This document shows, in pieces, positions 48,106 to 55,121 of a stretch of 64,000 bases of DNA. The stretch comes from Acidimicrobiaceae bacterium (GTDB lineage Bacteria; Actinomycetota; Acidimicrobiia; Acidimicrobiales; Ilumatobacteraceae), in the NCBI GenBank assembly GCA_020637235.1, contig JACJWG010000013.1:85326-149325 (forward strand). Reading direction: 5' to 3'. The stretch's first letter is position 1, and each line of letters starts with the position of its first letter. The notes under the pieces are model-generated. The model was given only the letters and a program-made list of their open reading frames with translations, was not told the DNA's origin and ran no database searches. The position numbers and the translations under genes are program-made.

Positions 48106-49251
48106 TCAGCGAGGCCGGCCGGTGCTCATCCGGGCCACGAGGTCGACCTCGACCGGGTGATGCCGGACGACGCCGAAGCCGTCGAGCGCATCGAGCATCA
48201 GCCGCGCACCGAGCCGGCCGATGTCGCGCACGGGCTGGCGCACGGTCGTGAGCCCGATCGCCTCCGACACGGGGTGGTCGTCGAAACCGACGACCGACAC
48301 GTCGCGGCCCACCTGCAGCTCACGCTCTCGCAACGCGTGGAGCGCACCGAACGCCATCTCGTCGGACAGGAAGAACACCGCCGTCGGGGGCTTCGCCAGC
48401 TCGAGCAGTCGGTGCATGGCTTCGCGGCCGCCCGGGATGGTGAAGTCGCCGTCGTGCAGGTAGGCGTCGGGCATCCGGATGCCGGCGCTGCGCAGCGTGT
48501 CGCGAAAGCCCGCCGTGCGGTCGGTCGGGACGTTCTTCGCGACGTCGAGGTTGGTGTGCCCGCCGACGAGGGCGATCCGCTTGTGGCCGAGTTCGATGAG
48601 GTGACGGGCGGCGAGGCGGGCACCGCGGGTGTTGTCGATCGACACCGACGTGAGATCGCGCACCTGCTCGCCCAACACCACGATCGGTGTGTCGAGGTCG
48701 GCGAGGCGCGTGGCGGCGTCGTCCCCGCAGAACACGTCGACGAGGATGACGCCGTCGACACGTTGCTGGAACCGGGCGTCGCCACTGAAGATGCGTTCGC
48801 GAGCGGCGGAGTTGGCCGTGCCGATGAGCAGGTCGAAGCGTGCCTGGGTGAGCACCTCCTCGACGCCGACGGTGAGCTCGCTCGTGTACCAGCTCGTGAT
48901 CATCGGGGCGACGAGCCCGACCGTGCGGCTCTGCCCGGACGCGAGGCGCGCCGCGTTGGCGTTCGCGACGTAGCGGAGGCGCTCGACGGCGCTGAGCACG
49001 CGCTGGCGTGTCGATTCCGCGACGTAGGGATGGTGCCGGAGCGCCCGGCTCACGGTGGCCGTGGAGACCCCGGCCTCGCGGGCGACGTCGTCGATCGTCG
49101 CTCGAGACGGTGACAGTCCGCTCGGTGCGTCCGGGCGGTCCGATCCGCCGGCGGCAGGCGTGCCGCGGCCTGCGTCCCTGCGAGCGTGCGACGGTGCGTG
49201 CGCCGTCGCGTCCGTCCGCGCCCCGGAGCGTGCGGCGGCCACGTCAGCCAC
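48106..49251 (-). CDS. LacI-family transcriptional regulator (second, importer regulon)
   Basis: The HTH (ATIDDVAREAGVSTATVSRALRHHPYVAESTRQRV) begins about 60 residues into the frame from the GTG at 49251. That start is chosen because the longer frame would run over the divergent operator (49268-49281); true start uncertain. Sensor domain ..VVGFDDHPVSEAIGLTTVRQPVRDIG. It lies between the two TGTAAGCGCTTGCA sites and is the likely repressor of the importer, the GH13/GH1 operon and itself. Confidence 0.88.
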   Translation of the reverse strand: MADVAAARSGARTDATAHAPSHARRDAGRGTPAAGGSDRPDAPSGLSPSRATIDDVAREAGVSTATVSRALRHHPYVAESTRQRVLSAVERLRYVANANAARLASGQSRTVGLVAPMITSWYTSELTVGVEEVLTQARFDLLIGTANSAARERIFSGDARFQQRVDGVILVDVFCGDDAATRLADLDTPIVVLGEQVRDLTSVSIDNTRGARLAARHLIELGHKRIALVGGHTNLDVAKNVPTDRTAGFRDTLRSAGIRMPDAYLHDGDFTIPGGREAMHRLLELAKPPTAVFFLSDEMAFGALHALRERELQVGRDVSVVGFDDHPVSEAIGLTTVRQPVRDIGRLGARLMLDALDGFGVVRHHPVEVDLVARMSTGRPR

Positions 49252-49267
49252 GACCTGCTCGCTCCGA

Positions 49268-49299
49268 TGTAAGCGCTTGCATCTCCGTGACAATACACT
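49268..49299 (+). promoter_or_regulatory. Divergent LacI operator and promoter of the GH13-GH1 operon
   Basis: TGTAAGCGCTTGCA (49268-49281) is identical to the importer operator and lies over the -35 region of a promoter with -10 TACACT (49294-49299). The GTG at 49307 is 7 nt downstream (leaderless). It also lies just upstream of the divergent lacI. Confidence 0.85.
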
Positions 49300-49306
49300 C
49301 GCCGCC

Positions 49307-51391
49307 GTGAAACGGAAGGGGGCGCACGTGCGGGATGCAGGCGTTGCACATGGGGCGGCGCCCGACACCGCGCCCGACACGACGCTCGACACGACGCTCG
49401 ACACGACGCTCGACACGACGCTCGACACGACGCTCGGTCACGACGGCGCCGTGCGGTTCCGCGAGCGGTGGCGGACCCAGGAGCCCATCGGTCGCCGGCT
49501 GCTCGCGGCGCTGTACCCCGATCACGACATCGACCGGCTGTCGGCCCGCATCGGGTCCGTGCTGGTCGACGCCGCCGCGGCGCGCCGGCCGGCACTGCGC
49601 GATCTCGACGCCGTGCGCGAGATCCGTCCCACCTGGTTCCAGGATCCCGACCAGATCGGCTACGTCATGTACGCCGATCGCTTCGGCGGCACCCTCGACG
49701 GGGTCCGTTCGCACCTCGATCACCTGAGCGACCTCCACGTCAGATACGTGCACCTGATGAACGTGTTGCGGGCGCGCGCCGGCGAGAACGACGGAGGGTA
49801 CGCGATCGTCGACTACGGCGACGTCGAATCGCACCTCGGCACCCGCGACGACCTCGTCCGGCTCGCCGACGACCTCCACGACCGCGGGATGAGCCTGTGC
49901 ATCGACCTGGTGCTCAACCACACCGCGGCCGAACACACATGGGCCGAGTCCGCCCGGCGGGGGTCGGCCCGGCACCGGGCGTACTACCACGTGTTCGACG
50001 ACCGCACCGAGCCCGATCGGTACGAGGCGTCGTTGCCCGAGGTGTTCCCCGAGATGGCGCCCGGCAACTTCACCTGGGACGAGCACCTGCGCGGTTGGGT
50101 GTGGACGACGTTCAACACCTATCAGTGGGACCTGAACTACGCGAATCCCGACGTGGTGGTGGAGATGCTCGGCGTGATGCTCGACCTCGCCAATCTGGGC
50201 GTCGACGTGCTGCGGGTGGACGCCATCGCGTTCACCTGGAAGCGGATGGGCACGAACTGCCAGAACCAACCCGAGGCACACCTCCTGGCACAGCTGTTCC
50301 GGGCCTACGTGTCGGTGGCGGCTCCCGGTGTGGTGCTGAAGGCCGAGGCGATCGTGGCCCCCGGCGACCTCGTGCAGTACCTCGGCGCGCACCGTCACCG
50401 ACGTGCCGAGTGCCACCTCGCGTACCACAACCAGCTCATGGTGATGATCTGGAACTGTTTCGCCACCAACGACGCGCGGCTCGCGGTCGAGTCGCTGTCC
50501 GAGCTGCCGCCGACGCCGCCCGATGCCGGGTGGGTGTCGTACCTGCGCTGTCACGACGACATCGGGTGGGCGGTCGACGACGGCATCGCCCGCCGGATCG
50601 GCCTCGACCCCACGGCCCATCGCGGGTACCTCGCGGCGTTCTATCGCGGCGACACGCCGCAATCGTTCGCGCTCGGCGCGGCGTTCTCGTCCAACCCGGC
50701 CGCGTCCGACGAGCGCACGTGCGGCACCGCGGCATCGCTGGCCGGCATCGAGCGGGCCCGGCGCGACGGCGACGCGGCGCAACTCGATCTCGCGGTGCGA
50801 CGACTGTTGCTCGGGTACGAGATCGTCGCCTCGTTCGGTGGCATCCCGCTCGTCTACATGGGTGACGAGATCGCGATGACGAACGACTGGTCGTACCTCG
50901 AGGTGCCCGAACACGCCGGCGACTCGCGATGGCTGCACCGGCCGCACATGGATTGGGACGGATTCGCGGCAGCAGCGCCGGACTCGGTCGAACGCCGGGT
51001 GTTCGACGGCATGCGCCATCTGCTCGACGTGCGCCGCCGGACGCCGGCGATCGCCGGCGGGGGAGCGACGTACCTGCACCGCCACGATCGGCTCACGGTG
51101 CTCGCGTTCGAGCGTCGACACCCGGTCCACGGCCGCTTCTACGGCATCGCCAACATCGCCCCGACAGCGGTGTCGCTCACGGTCGACGCGCTGGCGTGGG
51201 CGGGCATCGAACAGCCCGTCGAACTGCTCGGCGGCGACGTGCGCGTCGACGGACCGTGGCTGCGGCTCGGTCCGCTCGCGATGGGCTGGTTCGTCGACGC
51301 CCGAGACGGTGGCGTCGAGCCATCGCCACCGCCTACGCCGCGGCCGTCCACGTCGGCCACCGGCGCCACCGCACGAGGAGCCACCCCATGA
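49307..51391 (+). CDS. GH13 enzyme, amylosucrase-like
   Basis: The GTG at 49307 is set by the leaderless promoter; 694 residues. An N-terminal tail with a DTTL tandem repeat (12-bp unit, five copies near 49379-49436) precedes the helical RRLLAALYPDHDIDRL segment and the (beta/alpha)8 barrel. Catalytic D305 (LRVDAIAF), E347 (LKAEAIV) and D417 (RCHDDIGW). LHVRYVHLMNVLRAR..NDGGYAIVDY matches amylosucrase/GH13_4-type enzymes, which act on sucrose. The stop overlaps the beta-glucosidase start. Confidence 0.85.
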   Translation: MKRKGAHVRDAGVAHGAAPDTAPDTTLDTTLDTTLDTTLDTTLGHDGAVRFRERWRTQEPIGRRLLAALYPDHDIDRLSARIGSVLVDAAAARRPALRDLDAVREIRPTWFQDPDQIGYVMYADRFGGTLDGVRSHLDHLSDLHVRYVHLMNVLRARAGENDGGYAIVDYGDVESHLGTRDDLVRLADDLHDRGMSLCIDLVLNHTAAEHTWAESARRGSARHRAYYHVFDDRTEPDRYEASLPEVFPEMAPGNFTWDEHLRGWVWTTFNTYQWDLNYANPDVVVEMLGVMLDLANLGVDVLRVDAIAFTWKRMGTNCQNQPEAHLLAQLFRAYVSVAAPGVVLKAEAIVAPGDLVQYLGAHRHRRAECHLAYHNQLMVMIWNCFATNDARLAVESLSELPPTPPDAGWVSYLRCHDDIGWAVDDGIARRIGLDPTAHRGYLAAFYRGDTPQSFALGAAFSSNPAASDERTCGTAASLAGIERARRDGDAAQLDLAVRRLLLGYEIVASFGGIPLVYMGDEIAMTNDWSYLEVPEHAGDSRWLHRPHMDWDGFAAAAPDSVERRVFDGMRHLLDVRRRTPAIAGGGATYLHRHDRLTVLAFERRHPVHGRFYGIANIAPTAVSLTVDALAWAGIEQPVELLGGDVRVDGPWLRLGPLAMGWFVDARDGGVEPSPPPTPRPSTSATGATARGATP

Positions 51392-52779
51392 CCCCTGCCA
51401 CCGGCGTCGCGTCGACCGTCCGCTTTCCCGCCGGCTTCACCTGGGGTGCCGCCACGGCCAGCTTCCAGATCGAGGGCGACCGGGCGGGCCGTGGCGACTG
51501 CGTCTGGGACACCTTCTGCCGTCGCCCGGGAGCGGTGGTGCACGGCGACCACGGCGACGTCGCCTGCGATCACCTGCGCCTCATGGCCGACGACGTGAAG
51601 ATGATGGCCGACCTCGGCCTGCAGGCCTATCGGCTGTCGATCTCGTGGCCACGCGTGCTGCCGCAGGGCACCGGCGCGGCGTCGCCGTCCGGGCTGGCGC
51701 AGTACCACCGGCTGTTCGAGTTGCTGCTCGAACACGACATCGAACCGGTGCCGACGCTGTTCCACTGGGATCTGCCCCAGGCGCTCGAGGACCGTGGCGG
51801 TTTCCGCCAGCGCGAGAGCGCCTGGTGGTTCGCCGATTACGCCGCGCTCATGGCCGAGGAGTACGGCGACACGGTCGATCGCTGGGCCACGTTCAACGAA
51901 CCCTGGTGCTACGCCTATCTCGGCCACGCGTCGGGCGAACACGCCCCGGGACTGCGTGACCGTGCAGCGGCGGTCGCGGTCGCGCACCACGAGTTGCTCG
52001 CGCACGGTCATGCGCTGCAGGCGATGCGATCGGTGCGCCCGAACCTGTCGCTCGGCATCGTGATCAACCCCTCGCCCGTGCACGTGGACGACACCGTCGA
52101 TCCCGACGTCGAGCGGCGCATCGACGGCACCCTCAACCGGTGGTGGCTCGACGCCGCGCTGCTCGGCCGATACCCGCTCGACGTGCTCGACGACCTCGGA
52201 CCACTCGCGACCTGCGTGCAGGACGGCGACGAGGGCACGATCGGCCAGGAACTCGACTGGTTGGGCATCAACTACTACAACGACCACTTCTACACCGCTC
52301 GCACCGCCACCACCCCCGGGGTGTCGCCGCACGTGACGGCGCCGGGCTCCGCCCCGCTGGTCGTCGATCGGCCGCAGACCGACATCGGATGGCCGATCAC
52401 CCCGCAGGGGTTCGAGGCGCTCCTGGTACGGCTGCAGCGCGACTACGGCGATGCGCTGCCACCGGTGTACGTCACCGAGAACGGTGCCGCGTACCAGAGC
52501 GCTCCGGCCGAGGTACCCGACGCCGATGGTGTGGTGCACGACGAGCGCCGGATCCGCTACTACGACGCCCACCTGCGCGCGGTCGCGGCGGCGATCGAGC
52601 AGGGCGTCGACGTGCGCGGCTACTTCGCGTGGTCGTTGATGGACAACTTCGAGTGGGCGTGGGGATACTCGCAGCGCTTCGGGCTGGTGTACGTCGACTA
52701 CGCGACCCAACAGCGGATCCCGAAGGCGAGCGCCCACTGGTACGCCCAGGTCGCTCGCACCAACCAGCTGCCCGGCTGA
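51388..52779 (+). CDS. GH1 beta-glucosidase
   Basis: The ATG at 51388 (ATGA overlap with the GH13 stop, GAGGAG upstream) gives 463 residues, normal for GH1. Acid/base E171 (TFNEPW) and nucleophile E364 (VTENGA); FPAGFTWGAATASFQIEG is the family N-terminal signature. Cytoplasmic; hydrolyses beta-glucosides from imported sugars. Confidence 0.95.
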   Translation: MTPATGVASTVRFPAGFTWGAATASFQIEGDRAGRGDCVWDTFCRRPGAVVHGDHGDVACDHLRLMADDVKMMADLGLQAYRLSISWPRVLPQGTGAASPSGLAQYHRLFELLLEHDIEPVPTLFHWDLPQALEDRGGFRQRESAWWFADYAALMAEEYGDTVDRWATFNEPWCYAYLGHASGEHAPGLRDRAAAVAVAHHELLAHGHALQAMRSVRPNLSLGIVINPSPVHVDDTVDPDVERRIDGTLNRWWLDAALLGRYPLDVLDDLGPLATCVQDGDEGTIGQELDWLGINYYNDHFYTARTATTPGVSPHVTAPGSAPLVVDRPQTDIGWPITPQGFEALLVRLQRDYGDALPPVYVTENGAAYQSAPAEVPDADGVVHDERRIRYYDAHLRAVAAAIEQGVDVRGYFAWSLMDNFEWAWGYSQRFGLVYVDYATQQRIPKASAHWYAQVARTNQLPG

Positions 52780-52805
52780 TCCGACACCATCGGTCCGAGA
52801 TAGTG

Positions 52806-52845
52806 TTGCAACACGAGTCATCACGATATATCGTGATGACTCGTG
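52806..52845 (+). promoter_or_regulatory. PadR promoter under a perfect 34-bp palindrome
   Basis: TTGCAA (52806-52811), a 17-bp spacer and TATCGT (52829-52834) form the promoter. A perfect 34-bp palindrome (52812-52845, half-site CACGAGTCATCACGATA) begins right after the -35 and covers the spacer, the -10 and the start region. Autorepression by the PadR protein is the obvious reading. Confidence 0.85.
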
Positions 52846-52880
52846 AGCGATCAAGGTGGTCGCCACGGAAAGGAGACACG

Positions 52881-53405
52881 ATGCGACACGGACATCGTGA
52901 GAAGGGCATGGGCCGCGAGTACGGCCACGGTGGGCACGGCGGTCCGCCCCGGGGACGGGGTGGCCGGATGCGTCGGGGTGACACCCGCTATGCGTTGTTG
53001 TCGGCGCTCACCGACGGGCCGGGTCATGGCTACGAGCTGATCCAGCGACTCGAGGAGCGCACGGGCGGCCGGTGGAAGCCGAGCCCGGGGTCGGTGTACC
53101 CGACCCTGCAACTGCTCGAGGAGACCGGACTGGTCCGCGGCGAACAACGCGACGACAAGCGCATCTACTCGATCACCGAGGCGGGTCAGACCGAGCTCGC
53201 CAACCGGGTGCAGGAGCCCGGTGGTGCGCCGTGGATGGCGGGCGCCGACGCCGGCCCCCGCGGGGAACTGCGTCAGGCCGTCATGGGTCTGATGATGGCG
53301 TCGAAACAGATCGGCATGCAGGGCGACACCGCCCTCGTCGAGCGCGCCGCGGCGATCGTGGCCGACGCCCGCAAGCAGCTCTACCAGCTGCTCGCGGACG
53401 CATGA
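52881..53405 (+). CDS. PadR-family transcriptional regulator
   Basis: 174 residues; AAGGAG (52870-52875) before the ATG. A His/Gly-rich basic N-tail (about 1-32) precedes the PadR winged helix (YALLSALTDGPGHGYELIQRLEERTGGRWKPSPGSVYPTLQLLEETGLVRGE) and a C-terminal dimer helix region with MGLMMASKQIGMQG. PadR proteins usually repress nearby transport or stress genes; here only its own palindromic promoter is apparent. The His-rich tail could bind metal (inference). Confidence 0.9.
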   Translation: MRHGHREKGMGREYGHGGHGGPPRGRGGRMRRGDTRYALLSALTDGPGHGYELIQRLEERTGGRWKPSPGSVYPTLQLLEETGLVRGEQRDDKRIYSITEAGQTELANRVQEPGGAPWMAGADAGPRGELRQAVMGLMMASKQIGMQGDTALVERAAAIVADARKQLYQLLADA

Positions 53406-53413
53406 CCGCCTCG

Positions 53414-53460
53414 TTCTGGTCGCGCATCGTCACGCTCGGCGTGACGATGCGCGACCAGAA
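53414..53460. terminator. Bidirectional terminator between padR and the VOC gene
   Basis: Perfect inverted repeat with 21-bp arms (53414-53434 and 53440-53460) and a 5-nt loop, 8 bp after the PadR stop and 34 bp before the VOC stop on the opposite strand. Confidence 0.8.
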
Positions 53461-53496
53461 GCGGTCGGGTGCGGTCGGGTGCGGTCGGGTGCGGTC
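53461..53496. repeat. 10-bp tandem repeat in the convergent gap
   Basis: Three exact copies of GCGGTCGGGT and a partial fourth, lying between the hairpin and the stop of the VOC gene and just touching that stop. Confidence 0.8.
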
Positions 53497-54511
53497 AGCG
53501 GGTGTAGGTGGGCACGCTGAGCGAGAACCGTGTGCCTTGATCGTCGGTGCAGTCGGCGCTCCAGCCCGACTCGTAGAACACCGGCTCGTCGGCGGTGCCG
53601 CCGGCCGCGCGCACCGCTGCCACCGCGACGTGGATGTCGTCGACCACGAACCACAGCTGCGGGCCCGCGGGGTCGTCCACCTGCTGCACACCGCCGGGGG
53701 GTGCGGCGATGTTGGTCGCGTGCCCGTGGTCGGGTGACGCGAACTCCCAGCCGAGCACGGCCGCGTAGAAGCGTTGGGCGCGTGCGAGGTCGGGCACCTG
53801 GAGCGTGAAGTAGTAGAGGTCGCCGCGGTCGTAGTGCTTGTACTGATGGCCGCCGGCAGCGTCGGCCGGCGCCTGCGGACGGACCACCTCGAAGCCGGCG
53901 TCGCGCATGCTCGCGTCGTACCGCGAGTCGTCGAAATCGGCGAGCGGCGCGCTGATCGACCACTGGTGGCCGAACGGGTCGCGCAGCGTGCCTTGCCGTT
54001 GGCCGTAGGGCTGGTCGGCGATCGGTCGCAGCTCGCTCGCGCCGAGCGCGAGCGCGCGGGTGAACATGTCGTCGAGCATCGCCGCGTCGGTGACCTGCAG
54101 GGTGAAGTTGGTCGACGTCCCGCCTCGTGAGGTGGGGGCGAGCACGCCCGCTTCGGGGTACTCGTCGGCGAGCATCAGGCGGCTCGAGCCGATCACGATC
54201 TCGGCATGGCCGATGCGACCGTCGCCGCCCACCATGCGGTGGTGCTCGACCGCGCCGAAGGCGTCGACGTAGAACTCGATCGCCGCTGCGGCTCCGTCGA
54301 CGCAGAGGTAGGGCTGCACGGTGCCGACCGTGTGGAGGTCGGCGGGCACGGTGCGGCGACCGGTGGTGGTCGTGGCGGGCGTGGTGTCGGTCATCAGGCG
54401 CTCCAGTTCGGTGGTCAGCAGGTCGCGCACGCGTGCCACGACCGGTGCGGGTGGTGTGATCGGGGTGTCGTCGGCGCGCAGGGCGTCGAACGGGTCGGGC
54501 GCGGTGGTCAT
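53495..54511 (-). CDS. VOC (glyoxalase/PhnB-like) protein with two VOC domains
   Basis: The ATG at 54511 overlaps the sigma factor stop (ATGA); 338 residues. Residues about 63-190 form a PhnB-type VOC domain (TVQPYLCVDGAAAAIEFYVDAFGAVEHHRM...LRDPFGHQWSIS). About 205-335 form a second one (YYFTLQVPDLARAQRFYAAVLGWEF...LWFVVDDIHVAVAAV). A 40-residue N-terminal segment resembles a small dimer helix. The function is unknown; the coupling to an ECF sigma factor suggests a signal- or toxin-binding role or a stress target. Confidence 0.85.
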   Translation of the reverse strand: MTTAPDPFDALRADDTPITPPAPVVARVRDLLTTELERLMTDTTPATTTTGRRTVPADLHTVGTVQPYLCVDGAAAAIEFYVDAFGAVEHHRMVGGDGRIGHAEIVIGSSRLMLADEYPEAGVLAPTSRGGTSTNFTLQVTDAAMLDDMFTRALALGASELRPIADQPYGQRQGTLRDPFGHQWSISAPLADFDDSRYDASMRDAGFEVVRPQAPADAAGGHQYKHYDRGDLYYFTLQVPDLARAQRFYAAVLGWEFASPDHGHATNIAAPPGGVQQVDDPAGPQLWFVVDDIHVAVAAVRAAGGTADEPVFYESGWSADCTDDQGTRFSLSVPTYTR

Positions 54512-54999
54512 CGGTCGTCTCCTCCCGGTGCGGCGACGGCGCGATACGCGGCCTTCGCTCGCACCAGCAGCGATTCGGTGGCGTGCACCGACCGCTCGAG
54601 CAGGGTGGCCACCTGGTCGACGGGCAGGCCGTCGAGGTAGCGCAGGGTGAGTGCGGCACGGTGGTGCGGGGTGAGCCGGGCGAGCACCTCGTGCACGTGG
54701 AGGACGTCGACCGGGTCGCCCGGGTCGACCGGCTCGGGGCTCGACTCGTACAGCTCTTCGAGTGCGGCCCGCTGGCGTCCCTCGCGACGCCAGTGGTCGA
54801 CCAGCTTGTGGCGCGCGGTGCCGATCAACCAGGGCACCGACAGCTCGGTGCCGAGATGTGCGGCACGGGCGGCGGCGAGGAACGTCTCGGCGGTGAGGTC
54901 CTCGGCGATCGCCGCGTTCGGGCAGCGGCGGACCAGGTAGCCGTACACGTCGCCGACGGCGCGCTCGTACAGCTCCATCACGGTTCGGGTGGGGATCAT
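54508..54999 (-). CDS. ECF-type RNA polymerase sigma factor
   Basis: 163 residues from the ATG at 54999 (MIPTRTVMELYERAVGDVYGYLVRRC). Sigma region 2 (YGYLVRRCPNAAIAEDLTAETFLAAARAAH and LIGTARHKLVDHWRRE) and region 4 (ALTLRYLDGLPVDQVATLLERSVHATESLLVRAKAAYR) are present. No anti-sigma gene is adjacent; the overlapping VOC gene takes the usual anti-sigma place. Divergent from dnaE2. Confidence 0.9.
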   Translation of the reverse strand: MIPTRTVMELYERAVGDVYGYLVRRCPNAAIAEDLTAETFLAAARAAHLGTELSVPWLIGTARHKLVDHWRREGRQRAALEELYESSPEPVDPGDPVDVLHVHEVLARLTPHHRAALTLRYLDGLPVDQVATLLERSVHATESLLVRAKAAYRAVAAPGGDDR

Positions 55000-55085
55000 C
55001 CGGGCACCTCGTGCATGCGGACCCTTCGTCGTCTGGGGCGGCGGGGTTCCGTCGCGGTCGTCCGAGAAATCCCCCGACCCCGCCC

Positions 55086-55115
55086 TTGTTCGATCGAACA
55101 CCTGTTCGGTACCGT
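55086..55115 (+). promoter_or_regulatory. LexA box and promoter of dnaE2
   Basis: TTGTTC (55086-55091), an 18-bp spacer and TACCGT (55110-55115) form the promoter. CGAACACCTGTTCG (55095-55108) inside the spacer is a perfect SOS box, differing from the imuA' box only in the last base of the N4 centre. The ATG at 55122 is 6 nt after the -10 (leaderless). Confidence 0.9.
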
Positions 55116-55121
55116 GGCGGG

